This document shows positions 46,656-55,404 of a DNA stretch of 55,404 nucleotides, one piece after another; the first letter of the stretch is position 1, and every line of letters begins with the position of its first letter. Location of the stretch: assembly GCA_021300015.1 (NCBI GenBank), contig JAJTFB010000038.1, positions 1 through 55,404 of the forward strand, in the 5' to 3' direction. The notes below the pieces were generated by a model that made no database searches, was not told the origin of the DNA, and saw only the letters and a program-made list of their open reading frames with translations. Made by a program: the position numbers and the translations under genes. The stretch is from Pirellula sp. GTDB taxonomy: Bacteria > Planctomycetota > Planctomycetia > Pirellulales > Pirellulaceae.

Positions 46656-46761
46656 AAAACGTTGGTATAGGTCTCTAAGGATGCATGAATCGAACCGGAC
46701 GACCGACTGAACGGTCGTCGCGTTTCTACCACGAATCGATCTAGGTTGCAACGCAGACGGA

Positions 46762-47586
46762 CTAGCCGAACCGACCGGTGACGTAATCCTCGGTCTCACT
46801 GAGCCTGGGCCTGGTAAAAATCGTCGAGGTTTCGGCCATCTCGACAAGCCTACCGAGATACATAAAGGCGGTGTGATCGCTGATTCGCGAGGCTTGCTGC
46901 ATGTTGTGCGTGACGATCAAAATCGAGTACTCTCCCCGCAATCGATCGATCAAGTCCTCGATTTTACCCGTGGCGATCGGATCGAGCGCCGAACAAGGCT
47001 CATCGAGCAACAATACCTCGGGGTCGCTGGCAATCGCCCTGGCGATGCACAACCGCTGCTGCTGCCCCCCCGAGAGACTCAACCCCGATTCGCTGAGCCG
47101 GTCCTTGACCTCCTCCCATAACGCAGCCCCACGTAGCGACTGCTCACAGACCTGCATCAAAATGGTCTTGTCCCGCTCTCCGTCAATCCTCAGCGGATAA
47201 ACGACATTCTCGAAGATGCTCATGGGAAACGGATTCGGCTTCTGAAATACCATCCCCATCCGTTTGCGCAACGCGATGACATCCACCGACGGGGCAAAAA
47301 TCGACTCGCCATTGAGAACCATATCCCCCTCAATACGCACCGACTCGATCAAGTCATTCATCCGGTTGACGCTGCGCAACAACGTCGACTTGCCACAACC
47401 ACTCGGTCCGACCAACGCAGTTACCATTCCTTTGGCCACCGGCATGGTGATGTTGTACAAGGCTTGTTTGCGGTTGTAGAACAAACTGAAGTCGCGGATC
47501 GATACGACCGGATCGCGATCGAGTACCTCTTGATGAATCACCGATTCGAACGTTTGACCATCAGCGATCGCTTTGAGTCTATTCAT
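46762..47586 (-). CDS. pstB: Phosphate ABC transporter ATP-binding protein
   Basis: 274 residues. Walker [11 protein letters not shown]-loop [11 protein letters not shown], signature [14 protein letters not shown], Walker [15 protein letters not shown]-loop VTHNMQQ. The [12 protein letters not shown] stretch is specific to PstB. It powers the PstAC permease encoded 10 bp upstream. No phoU follows within the window. Confidence 0.96.
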   Translation of the reverse strand: MNRLKAIADGQTFESVIHQEVLDRDPVVSIRDFSLFYNRKQALYNITMPVAKGMVTALVGPSGCGKSTLLRSVNRMNDLIESVRIEGDMVLNGESIFAPSVDVIALRKRMGMVFQKPNPFPMSIFENVVYPLRIDGERDKTILMQVCEQSLRGAALWEEVKDRLSESGLSLSGGQQQRLCIARAIASDPEVLLLDEPCSALDPIATGKIEDLIDRLRGEYSILIVTHNMQQASRISDHTAFMYLGRLVEMAETSTIFTRPRLSETEDYVTGRFG

Positions 47587-47596
47587 GATGCACTTT

Positions 47597-49756
47597 CTAG
47601 AATTGGCTCGTTTGAAACCGCTTGCGCAAACTAGCTCTAAGCCAGATCGCTGTTTGATTCAGTACCGTCACGATCGAAAGCAACAACAGGGTCGCAGTGA
47701 AAACCATCGGCTTGGCCGCTTCGCTGTTTTGGCTCTGAAAACCCAACGAATAAATCTGAAAACCCAAATGCATAAACGATCGCGATCCATGCAAAAACGG
47801 AAACTCACCATCGAGCGGCAACTCGGTGGCCAAAGGGATCGCACCGACGAGCATCATCGGTGCGACCTCCCCTGCCCCTCTGGCCATCGCTAAAATAAAA
47901 CCGGTGATGATCCCAGGCCTCGCATACGGCAAAACAATCCGATGGATCGTCTGCCACTTGCCAGCCCCGCAAGCATACGAACCCTCGCGAAGCGAATTCG
48001 GAACCGCTGACAATGCCTCCTCAGTGGCCACAATCACCACCGGCAAAGTTAAAAGCGACAACGTCAACGCGGCCCACAAGAGACACCCTTTGCCAAACGT
48101 CGGATTGGGCAACTGCGCTTCGTAAAAACCATGAAAATGGGGGGACTTAACCAACAACCATACGATCAGTCCAAGCGTCAAAAGCCAAAGCAAGCCAGCC
48201 GACCAGCGAAGCACCGTTCGCATCGGGGAACGACGGGCTTCTGCTTGCCCCGAAAAGATCGATACGGCAAAAGCAATCAAACCGACAATCGCCAATCCAC
48301 CCAGAGCCGAAAACCAAGCAGCACTTGGCCAAGGCTCGAAGCCCGCCTTGATCGGCCCCCCATCGATATAACCACCGACGATGTAACAAAAAAAAGACAA
48401 TCCAAAGACACCGTAGACAATGCTCGGAACCCCCGCCAAATTGTTGATGCTGATGCGTATGACACTCAACAACCAACCGCTCTTGGCATACTCCCGCATA
48501 TACAACGCCGCCAATACTCCAAAAGGCATAACCGCCAACGACATGACAATCGTCATGACCACCGTACCCCATATCGCCGGGAAAAAGCCCCCCTCCATTC
48601 CAGCCTCTCGTGGATCCCCCGACAAAAACTCCCACCATCGACTCGCATAGACCCCAAGCCTCTGGAATATCCCCAATCGGTTGGTGGGGAAAAACCGCAC
48701 CATATCCGCCAAGAGGATCGAATGCTCCCGAAACGCTTCCACCGAACTTCGACCATCCTCCAACCGACGAATCATCAATCGCCTTGTCGGCTCACCCGGA
48801 ATCGTCACCTTGCACACAAGCCGCTGGTCCTCCACCCCAGGATCGCTCAAGCCAGCATCGCCCATCGGCTCTGCGCTGAACGAAAGTCCCGAGGAATCCT
48901 CGCCCCCACCGAGCAGTTCGGCCAAACCATTCGGATCCCTCAGACGACCCGCACTCAAGTCCGTCCAGTCGGCCGTGATCGTGCCTAGCGGATCGAGAAT
49001 CGGAAGCTCAAAAACCACTGTCCGCTCGGCGCGCTGGGCTTCGAGCCTAGCGATCCGATCGTTGATCTCCACCATCATCTCGTCAGCCTGCCGGTTTCGC
49101 AGCACAAGCTTCGAAACCGCATCCCGGGCCGATGGACTCAAACCCTCGAGCGATCCGGTCTCTGCAGCTTTCTGAAGATCGATCCTCTCGGCAAGCTCCA
49201 CGCGCCGGATCCCCAATCGAGCCTCGGCGATATTGTGGTCGATCCGCTTTAGCTCGTTCTTGGCTTCCCCCAACTCCCGATCGATCTTTGCCGTCTGACG
49301 CATCCCCTCCTGGACCAATCGAACAAAATCCTCCGGAGAAGCTTGGGCCCACGAAAGCTGCTTGGGAAAACCATACAGATTCCCCCACTCCTTGCGCTCG
49401 ACCAGCCATAAGTCCGGGGCGAGCCAACCGGATTGCTCGACCAACTCAGAGCTCGAAACATAAGCGAAATGCTGATTGGAAACATCATAATTTCCAGTCC
49501 GCAAATAAAGCGTCTCCTGGCCCTCGAGCGACGCTTTCGCGTAAAGCTCTCCTCCGACTAGAGTGCCGTCTTTTCGACCATAGATCGAATAAGTACGCGG
49601 CCAGAGTGTCCAGAGTCCCTGCCAGAGCACGAAGGCAAGCAGCGAAACAATCATCAAACACGCAATCGCAAACATCCCCCCCGAGAGCCATACCATGGGC
49701 TCGCCCTGTGCTGCAATTTGCGAACGCGCTGAACGTCGAATGCTCGATCGGATCAT
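47597..49756 (-). CDS. pstA: Phosphate ABC transporter permease PstA, long form with coiled-coil insert
   Basis: 719 residues, more than twice a typical PstA. The ATG at 49756 overlaps the pstC stop as ATGA, so translation is coupled. A membrane helix at about 22-47 is followed by a large extra-membrane insert (about 50-390) containing a predicted coiled coil near 145-245 ([37 protein letters not shown]). The MetI permease domain fills the rest ([20 protein letters not shown]) with the EAA-loop [20 protein letters not shown]. PstA proteins with N-terminal extensions occur in other phyla. Confidence 0.93.
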   Translation of the reverse strand: MIRSSIRRSARSQIAAQGEPMVWLSGGMFAIACLMIVSLLAFVLWQGLWTLWPRTYSIYGRKDGTLVGGELYAKASLEGQETLYLRTGNYDVSNQHFAYVSSSELVEQSGWLAPDLWLVERKEWGNLYGFPKQLSWAQASPEDFVRLVQEGMRQTAKIDRELGEAKNELKRIDHNIAEARLGIRRVELAERIDLQKAAETGSLEGLSPSARDAVSKLVLRNRQADEMMVEINDRIARLEAQRAERTVVFELPILDPLGTITADWTDLSAGRLRDPNGLAELLGGGEDSSGLSFSAEPMGDAGLSDPGVEDQRLVCKVTIPGEPTRRLMIRRLEDGRSSVEAFREHSILLADMVRFFPTNRLGIFQRLGVYASRWWEFLSGDPREAGMEGGFFPAIWGTVVMTIVMSLAVMPFGVLAALYMREYAKSGWLLSVIRISINNLAGVPSIVYGVFGLSFFCYIVGGYIDGGPIKAGFEPWPSAAWFSALGGLAIVGLIAFAVSIFSGQAEARRSPMRTVLRWSAGLLWLLTLGLIVWLLVKSPHFHGFYEAQLPNPTFGKGCLLWAALTLSLLTLPVVIVATEEALSAVPNSLREGSYACGAGKWQTIHRIVLPYARPGIITGFILAMARGAGEVAPMMLVGAIPLATELPLDGEFPFLHGSRSFMHLGFQIYSLGFQSQNSEAAKPMVFTATLLLLSIVTVLNQTAIWLRASLRKRFQTSQF

Positions 49757-52449
49757 AGTTGGTAAGCCCGCTTGCGAAACCGCATCCGAACCCACTCCGC
49801 ACAAGTATTCGCAACAAGAGTGAATATAAACAGCAACAGGGCCGCCAAAAATAGCGTGTGGTAATGCGTCGAACCCCGAGCCGCCTCAGGCAACTCCGTG
49901 GCAAGCGTCGCCGATAATGTGCGGTACCCATTGAACGGGTTCCAGTCCATCAGCGGGGTATTGCCCGCCGCCATTAAGACCACCATCGTCTCTCCGATCG
50001 CACGTCCAAATCCGATCATCAAGGCGCTGAACAATCCACTCATCGCCGTGGGTACCACCACCCGAATCGTCGTCTGCCAGACCGTCGCACCGCACCCCAA
50101 CGAGGCGCTCCGCAAATGCTGCGGAACCGATTGCAAGGCATCGTCTGCCAAGGTGTAAACCAACGGAATGATTGCAAAACCCAATATGCCGCCAACCAGC
50201 AGGGCGTTGCGCTCTTGATACGCACCGAGTAAGCCACGCCTCGCATCCCAATCGAATCCGGTAAACAAAGTGGCGACAAGAAACGCCAGAAATAATACGG
50301 AAAACGAGGCGACGAAAAATAGCAGCGTCTGCCACACGGCACGACCCTCGAGCCCCATCCGTTGCGATGACCAATCGAGCACCCCGGCCATGGGTCCAGA
50401 AAAGAGCCAGACGACCCCCAAGACCGACAGCGGAATCATCAACAAAAACCAACCCGGCCAACTCGATTGCTGCGGATCGCTAAGCCATGACTGCATCGAG
50501 AAACCAAAAAGCCAACGCTCCAAAGGACCCGAGGCCCAAACCGCTGCGAGGATCGCAAGCGGTGGAATCATGAAAATCAACGGCAGTCGGAACCTTCGCC
50601 ACGGAATCGATCGCTCGGTCGGGATCAATATCCAAAGGTGAGCCGCCAACACAAAGAAAAATAAAATCATCCCGACCGATAACAACACCACAAAAAGCGA
50701 ATCCCGCATGATCGGTGCCAAAACCATCGCTCCAATAAACCCCAGCACAACACTCGGTACGCTGGCCATGAGCTCAATCAACGGCTTGAAACGCGACCTC
50801 CAAGTATTGCTCAGGAACTCACTTCCAAATATCGCCGCTAAGATCGCGATCGGAGCGGCGATGAGCATCGAATAAAACGTCGCCTTGAGCGTCCCAAATA
50901 TCAACGGGATCAAACTCAATTTGGGCTCCCCCTGCGAACTACCAGTGCTGCTTTGCCATACGTAACTCGGCTCGGGGTAACCCTCGTACCACTGAGGAGT
51001 AAAGAAGCTCGCAAACGATGCCTCAGGGTAGTCGCCCCGGACTGAAAACCGCTTGAATCCCTCGTCGCTGCATACGAGCAGCTCCCTGCCAGAACGCGTA
51101 AATTGCATGCGATACTCATCACCCAGTTCGATCGGATCCAACTGGGCTAGAAGACGCTCCGAGGTCACATGCACGATCTGCAATCCACCCACCTTGTCGG
51201 CCACCGCAACGAGTCGATGCGTCGGAGAAGATGCGATCGATTGGATCGCGGCGTTGGAACACAAGATGCGATGGATCGTTCGCAAATCCCTACCCGAATC
51301 GCTCGTCGTCAAAGACACCGCCTCGATCTCTCCTCCCTGACTCCCCAACATCCATGTCGAACGCCCAAGCAGCGGCTCACTGGCCGACAATGCACTCCAC
51401 TGCGCCGTATGGGTCGTGTACCGATCGATCGGGGTCAAAATGCCGTCGGTACCAAACCCCCAGCGAATCACCTTGCCACTCGAATCGACACTTTGCACGG
51501 AGTCTTCCAATCCGCCAATCATCAAACCAACAGGACCCACAGCAGCCGACGAATCCGCACCTGGCACGCCGAAGTCGGCTCGCCATATCTCCACACTCTG
51601 CTTGGGCTTACCCCCTAAACCGCCAAGCTGCCTTTCGATTTGACCAACGGCGATTTGCCCCGCACTGCAAGTGGCCCAAGTCCCCTTTTGCGACGAAGCA
51701 AAAAGCGATCCATCAGAAGTCCAGACCCAATCGATCCTCTCGATGGACTTGGCGTGCACGGCAATAGGATCCAAGTACTGTGCATCGGCAAACTTGACCT
51801 TGCGAACCAAACCCGGCGACGTGACACGATAGACCGTCCGATCCCGTACGAGTGCCGCGTCTGGGGAGCCTGACCCCAACGAACTTGCAAGCTCCTGATC
51901 GAGGTCGGAAATCGATGAATAACCCACATCGACTGTCCATAGAATGGCCCGCACCGAGCCATCCTCAAGCCCCAAAAGCACCGAACGATGCTGATCGTCC
52001 AGCTTGGCCACCGAAGCTCGAATCGCTTGCCCAGATCCAGCCTGCTCAGGAGGAACAATCCTCTCAAGATGCGTGCCGTCGGCCAAACTGTAAACATCCA
52101 AACTCTGATCCGGACGCACAATCCAAACCAATTCGGAATACTCGTCGGTTCCAAATGCAAGCGCCTTGCTTTCGCCGGAAACAACAGTTTGACCCTCGAT
52201 CGAAGAAAACCGGACCTGGCGATCGAATGCCAATTCGCTTTTGCCGAACAGAGGAATCACATTTGCCAACAGTACCAACACCACCAAAAGGACCACAAGG
52301 ATCGTTCCGATACCACCGATGGTGATGACCGCTCTGGCGATGCGATCCGTCCAATAGACTCCTGGACGCGAAGATCGATCGCGACGATGCACGCGTCGAC
52401 TCAATTCCACTTGCTCGCCATCGGATGGAGTGCTGATGATGTCCGCCAA
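49753..52449 (-). CDS. pstC: Phosphate ABC transporter permease PstC, long form with beta-propeller-like insert
   Basis: 898 residues, about three times a typical PstC. The start is TTG 52449, the only start codon in frame after the pstS stop. A membrane helix near residues 40-65 leads to an insert of about 400 residues with repeated short-strand units (ELVWIVRPDQSLDVYSLADG, GSVRAILWTVDVG, GSLFASSQKGTWATC) that look like a beta-propeller. The MetI domain follows (FYSMLIAAPIAILAAIFGSE, EAA-type SVPQHLRSASLGCGATVWQT). Both permeases carry big extra-membrane inserts on the same side, so they may contact each other or PstS. Confidence 0.92.
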   Translation of the reverse strand: MADIISTPSDGEQVELSRRVHRRDRSSRPGVYWTDRIARAVITIGGIGTILVVLLVVLVLLANVIPLFGKSELAFDRQVRFSSIEGQTVVSGESKALAFGTDEYSELVWIVRPDQSLDVYSLADGTHLERIVPPEQAGSGQAIRASVAKLDDQHRSVLLGLEDGSVRAILWTVDVGYSSISDLDQELASSLGSGSPDAALVRDRTVYRVTSPGLVRKVKFADAQYLDPIAVHAKSIERIDWVWTSDGSLFASSQKGTWATCSAGQIAVGQIERQLGGLGGKPKQSVEIWRADFGVPGADSSAAVGPVGLMIGGLEDSVQSVDSSGKVIRWGFGTDGILTPIDRYTTHTAQWSALSASEPLLGRSTWMLGSQGGEIEAVSLTTSDSGRDLRTIHRILCSNAAIQSIASSPTHRLVAVADKVGGLQIVHVTSERLLAQLDPIELGDEYRMQFTRSGRELLVCSDEGFKRFSVRGDYPEASFASFFTPQWYEGYPEPSYVWQSSTGSSQGEPKLSLIPLIFGTLKATFYSMLIAAPIAILAAIFGSEFLSNTWRSRFKPLIELMASVPSVVLGFIGAMVLAPIMRDSLFVVLLSVGMILFFFVLAAHLWILIPTERSIPWRRFRLPLIFMIPPLAILAAVWASGPLERWLFGFSMQSWLSDPQQSSWPGWFLLMIPLSVLGVVWLFSGPMAGVLDWSSQRMGLEGRAVWQTLLFFVASFSVLFLAFLVATLFTGFDWDARRGLLGAYQERNALLVGGILGFAIIPLVYTLADDALQSVPQHLRSASLGCGATVWQTTIRVVVPTAMSGLFSALMIGFGRAIGETMVVLMAAGNTPLMDWNPFNGYRTLSATLATELPEAARGSTHYHTLFLAALLLFIFTLVANTCAEWVRMRFRKRAYQL

Positions 52450-52470
52450 ACTATCGCTAAAGAGGAAATC

Positions 52471-53487
52471 CTAAGGCTCGATACCCAGCAACTTCAAAGC
52501 CTTGGCTGCCGTAGGTGCATCGACTGGAAACGACCCTTCCTTGATCACCAACTCTTGCCCCTCCTGGCTGAATATGAACCTCAAAAATTCCCGTCGTACC
52601 GGATCGAGCTTGCTGCCAGGCTTGTGATTGATCGCCAAGTACAAATACCGTGCTAGCGGGTAATCGCCGCTGTATGCATGCTCGGCCGTCGGCGCAAAGG
52701 CCTTCTGACCCGGCTTGGTCGCCAACGAGAGCGTTTTGACCGAAGCCGTCTTAAACCCTACTCCGCTATAGCCGATCGCAAAAGGATTCTCACCGACAGA
52801 TTGAATCACCGCCGTGCTGCCCGGCTGCTCATTGACCAAATCGCCGTAGTCACCATTGCCAAGCACTTTTTCTTTGAAGAATCCATAAGTCCCAGAGGCC
52901 GCGTTTCTTCCAAACATCGCGACATTGGCAGTCTCGTACTTACCAGTTAAACCCAAGTCTCCCCACTGATCGATCGGATCGCCCCCGAGCTTCCGAGTGC
53001 TCGAAAAGATCGAATCGAGCTGGGGCAACGTTATTTCTGTCAACGGATTGTCTCGATGCACGTAGACTGCCAACAAATCGATCGCCGTAGGAATCATCAT
53101 CGGCTTGTAGCCAAACTTCTTCTCGAAGTCCGCAATTTCATTGCTCTTGGCATCGCGACTCATCGGCCCAAAACTTGAGGCTCCCTCGATCAACGCAGGC
53201 ATCGCTTTCGATGAACCCTGCCCCTCGACCTCTGTCCGAACGCCCTTGTAGTACCCCTTGAACTTCTCGGTCCAAAGCAACATCAGCGGATTCATCGAAT
53301 CCGATCCGACACTCTTGAGTTGCCCCGATACTCCCGGGACCGCCCGATAAGGCTTCAACGCAGGATCGACAGCCAACTGCCCGATCGCCTCTAAGCTCAG
53401 CGACCAAGCTGCCATGCAGACCATTGCCCCCACGAAAACGAACCTTTCGGTGGACTTGAGCAGTCTAAATCCAAGCGTCTTTTGCAT
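52471..53487 (-). CDS. pstS: Phosphate-binding periplasmic protein PstS
   Basis: 338 residues, with AAGGAG a short distance upstream of the ATG. N-terminal signal (FVFVGAMVCMAAWSLS). Phosphate-site motifs: KSVGSDSMNPLM, VEGQGSSKAMPALIEG, FGPMSRDAKS and RNAASGTYGFF. It captures phosphate for PstCAB, whose genes follow in order pstC-pstA-pstB. A Pho box upstream could not be recognised. Confidence 0.96.
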   Translation of the reverse strand: MQKTLGFRLLKSTERFVFVGAMVCMAAWSLSLEAIGQLAVDPALKPYRAVPGVSGQLKSVGSDSMNPLMLLWTEKFKGYYKGVRTEVEGQGSSKAMPALIEGASSFGPMSRDAKSNEIADFEKKFGYKPMMIPTAIDLLAVYVHRDNPLTEITLPQLDSIFSSTRKLGGDPIDQWGDLGLTGKYETANVAMFGRNAASGTYGFFKEKVLGNGDYGDLVNEQPGSTAVIQSVGENPFAIGYSGVGFKTASVKTLSLATKPGQKAFAPTAEHAYSGDYPLARYLYLAINHKPGSKLDPVRREFLRFIFSQEGQELVIKEGSFPVDAPTAAKALKLLGIEP

Positions 53488-53691
53488 CGTCTATCTCCTT
53501 GGGGCTCGACTCCAGCTCTCGCAGCCAAAATCAAACCTTCCTGTGCGACCAATCACGAATAATTCTCTTTGTTCCAAGCTCCGAATCCAGTATCCTCCTG
53601 AAGATAACCAGTTCCGACGCGTTGGGGGAGATTTTCGTTCAAGCCCGACGAATGGACCAGCCAACCAATATGAAGATACTGCTAAGAATTG

Positions 53692-54519
53692 ATGAACGAA
53701 ACTGAAATGAAATCCTCAATCACGTTCTCAGCCGTCCCAGAAGCCCAGGGCGGACCTTTTGTTTATTGGGGTTCGCTCCAAGAAAGCATGCAATCGGCCA
53801 AGGATCTCGGGTTCGACGCAATCGAAATCTTCCCGCCAAGCCCTGAGTACTTCCAAACCATCGACGCCAGGACGCTCGCGCGGAAAATCGGATTGGAAAT
53901 CGCCGCCGTCGGCACAGGAGCTGGCTGGCTAAAGCACAAACTCTCGCTGGCCGATGCCGATCCACAAATCCGAGCCCGGGCCATGGAATTTCTCTCATCG
54001 ATGCTCGTTGCAGCCACGCAACTCCAAGCGCCGATGATCATCGGCTCGATGCAAGGGCGATCCGGACCGGGAGTGAGCAAGACTCAGGCCAAGGAGTTCC
54101 TGCGCGAAGGGCTCGAACGGCTCGATGCCCAAGCCAAAGCGATCGGAGGGAACATCCTCTACGAACCACTGAACCGATACGAGACCGACCAGTGCAATAC
54201 CCTAGAGCAAGGAACCGAACTGATCCGTGGACTCTCCTGCACCAAATTGCTCGCAGACTGGTTTCACATGAATATCGAGGAAGCCGATATGGTCGAATCG
54301 ATCCTCAAGGCCGGGACTGCCATCGGGCATGTTCACTTCGCCGATACCAATCGACTCGCCGTCGGCTCGGGACATCTATCGGTCCAACCGCTGATCGATG
54401 CTCTTGGCCAAATCGGCTACCGCGGATTTCTCAGCGCCGAAGTCTTCCCGCTACCAGACTCCCAAAAAGCCGCCGAACGCACCATCCACTCGTTCAAGCA
54501 GTCGGTACGATCCGTCTGA
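53692..54519 (+). CDS. Sugar phosphate isomerase/epimerase-like TIM-barrel protein
   Basis: 275 residues from ATG 53692. Xylose-isomerase-like (AP_endonuc_2) TIM barrel: GFDAIEIFPPSPEYF near residue 45 and candidate metal ligands in ILYEPLNRYET (Glu), LLADWFHMNIEE (Asp/His), VHFADTNR (Asp) and FLSAEVFPLP (Glu). The pattern fits hydroxypyruvate isomerase or ketose 3-epimerase relatives. It faces away from pstS across a 204-bp divergent gap. Confidence 0.88.
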   Translation: MNETEMKSSITFSAVPEAQGGPFVYWGSLQESMQSAKDLGFDAIEIFPPSPEYFQTIDARTLARKIGLEIAAVGTGAGWLKHKLSLADADPQIRARAMEFLSSMLVAATQLQAPMIIGSMQGRSGPGVSKTQAKEFLREGLERLDAQAKAIGGNILYEPLNRYETDQCNTLEQGTELIRGLSCTKLLADWFHMNIEEADMVESILKAGTAIGHVHFADTNRLAVGSGHLSVQPLIDALGQIGYRGFLSAEVFPLPDSQKAAERTIHSFKQSVRSV

Positions 54520-54559
54520 TTGGACCGATCCAAAGCCAGCAAACCGCCCCCTCCAATCA

Positions 54560-54831
54560 GTGCCAGGCACGAATGGCTGCGTGCTCGGTCCGCTGTTTGC
54601 TAGCATCTCACCGCGTCTTAGGCCGGTGCCTGGCACCGGGTTGGCACCAGGAGACTGGACGGTATTTACCAGCATTCCGACGCGGGATAGCAAAGGTGCC
54701 TGGCACCAGGTTTGCACCGGGAAAGTGGACGAGATTCGCTAGCATTCCGACTCAGGGACCGCAACTGGTGCCTGGCACCGGATTGACAGCAGTTTGCTAG
54801 CATCCGGCCACGATTTAAAGGTGCCTGGCAC
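54560..54831. repeat. Tandem array of about 70-bp units built on GTGCCTGGCAC
   Basis: The near-palindrome GTGCC(T/A)GGCAC occurs at 54560-54570, 54626-54636, 54696-54706, 54768-54778 and 54821-54831, spaced 66, 70, 72 and 53 bp. Units also share a downstream GCACC(A/G)GG and a (T/C)AGCAT(T/C)CCG(A/G)C stretch; two units contain TTTGCTAGCATC. A sixth copy, as GTGCCAGGCAC, lies at 55019-55029. No reading frame uses the period. Confidence 0.85.
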
Positions 54832-54859
54832 GATGGCACTCCTGGTACGATTGGCTATT

Positions 54860-54876
54860 GCCTGCCGACGGCAGGC
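54860..54876. repeat. Short perfect hairpin
   Basis: GCCTGCC (54860-54866) and GGCAGGC (54870-54876) pair around GAC; the surrounding TTGGCT and AGCCAA could extend it as an interrupted stem. It lies just past the 70-bp array. Confidence 0.6.
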
Positions 54877-55267
54877 CACTTCCGATGGGAGCCAACCAAT
54901 GCTGGCGGTTGGCCGATCTCTCGAAGCCCGCCAGCCAGTTTGCTGCGTTTAGGCTTTAGTAGACGCGCATTTCCGGCGGTTCGGGACTAAGAAAACCTAC
55001 GCCATGCACCAGCAACTAGTGCCAGGCACGACAGATCCAGCGGATCTTGCCATAGGGAGTCGTACGAACTAGGGAAGCCTAGAAAGAATGAGACTTGGCC
55101 GGCGATCACCCAGTCGTCATGCCCTGAGCTTATCCGTCAAGCGCAACGACCCTAGACGCTGGTGCTTCAGCGTTCTGTCAGCCAATAAAGACTCGCTGCG
55201 TTATGGTGCCATTCGTACCTAGTATTGGCTTGGCGGGTCGTAACTAGGCAGAAGTTCCTACACTCAG

Positions 55268-55404
55268 CTAAGTTGCCGTGCTCTTGTCGGCCGATTCCGA
55301 CGTGCTCACGCGGATCTTGGCTCTTCGGAACCTACCGTTTTCCACATCGAACTCGACCGACTTCTTGCTGTAAAAAAGCTCGGAGTGCCTGCTGTATTTG
55401 GTCC
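55268..55404 (-). CDS. C-terminal end of an unidentified protein entering from the right edge
   Basis: On the minus strand a frame with no stop from the window edge ends at TAG (55270-55268), giving 44 residues including TKYSRHSELFYSKKSVEFDV and ENGRFRRAKIRVSTSES. Composition (Lys/Ser/Glu, G/C-ending codons) looks coding and differs from the repeat region beside it. The family is not identifiable from this tail. Confidence 0.5.
   Translation of the reverse strand, partial: TKYSRHSELFYSKKSVEFDVENGRFRRAKIRVSTSESADKSTAT

Larger units (their letters stand above)
54520..55267. other. Non-coding, repeat-rich region
   Basis: A 748-bp gap with no convincing gene on either strand. Its first 300 bp hold the GTGCCTGGCAC array; several further hairpins follow (54860-54876, and GCCAAC/GTTGGC at about 54891-54913), and a sixth GTGCCAGGCAC lies at 55019-55029. 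The rest (55030-55267) shows nothing I can name. Confidence 0.6.

Noticed and set aside
46762..46780. phoU downstream of pstB
   Set aside because: The next gene after a 106-bp gap is a nitrilase-family amidase; phoU is not in the window.
53488..53691. Pho box upstream of pstS
   Set aside because: No repeated CTGTCAT-like or similar direct-repeat motif could be found in the gap.
54560..55029. CRISPR array
   Set aside because: Repeat cores are only 11 bp, the spacers share sequence with each other, and there are no cas genes.
54560..55029. Integron attC array
   Set aside because: The unit length fits, but no GTTRRRY core sites, cassette genes or integrase were seen.

Overview
The window reads as chromosomal DNA of a planctomycete, most likely from the Pirellulaceae/Rhodopirellula group. 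The evidence is the gene content: three DUF1549/DUF1553 (PSD1/cytochrome-like) proteins, two Tat-exported DUF1501 proteins, a DUF1559 pseudopilin-like protein with its H-x9-DG box, very large PstA and PstC permeases, and an exported DUF11-repeat protein. There are no rRNA or tRNA genes, no CRISPR array, no recognisable transposase and no phage genes.

Layout, left to right. Positions 1-2585 (-) hold the start of a secreted VWA protein that runs off the left edge. Positions 3112-5305 (+) hold a DUF11-repeat exported protein broken by an apparent frameshift. Positions 5496-11494 (-) form a four-gene operon: DUF1549/1553 protein, DUF1501 protein, ECF-type sigma factor, and a membrane anti-sigma-like protein fused to a CxxCH/PSD1-like periplasmic part. 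Then come tsf and rpsB, a 3-hydroxyacyl-CoA dehydrogenase, an unknown 644-residue protein, a gap with a candidate structured RNA, an OmpR/RstB-type two-component pair behind a DUF4404 gene, and a second DUF1501 plus PSCyt1-DUF1549-LamG-DUF1553 pair.

Positions 25144-30688 hold a lipoprotein-like protein of unknown function and then a regulatory locus. It consists of a MerR/B12-domain regulator of the CarH/LitR type that appears to have lost its cobalamin ligands. This is divergent from an RpoD-like sigma factor gene whose good sigma-70 promoter lies inside a cluster of TGAACG boxes. The sigma gene overlaps out of frame an SRPBCC-epimerase (TIGR01777-like) gene. The combination resembles light-response loci built on LitR, but with a sensor that may no longer bind B12.

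Positions 30715-46655 are mostly housekeeping: recJ, hydroxyproline epimerase, a NUDIX hydrolase, CCA-adding enzyme, serC-serA, a UPF0178 protein, groL/groS, a zinc-ribbon membrane protein, a STAS/RsbW-type partner-switching pair, a DUF1559 protein, a tandem ACT protein, a methyltransferase and a nitrilase-family amidase. Positions 46762-53487 (-) form a pstS-pstC-pstA-pstB phosphate-uptake operon, followed by a sugar isomerase-like TIM-barrel gene. The right end (54520-55267) is non-coding and carries a tandem array of about 70-bp units built on GTGCCTGGCAC, then the C-terminal end of a gene entering from the right edge.

Several intergenic gaps carry short repeats: 14-15 bp tandem duplications, two copies of a 22-bp palindrome, and facing copies of an ACAGAG-rich element. 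Coordinates of start codons were chosen from in-frame starts and visible Shine-Dalgarno sequences. No database search was possible, so family assignments rest on motif recognition.
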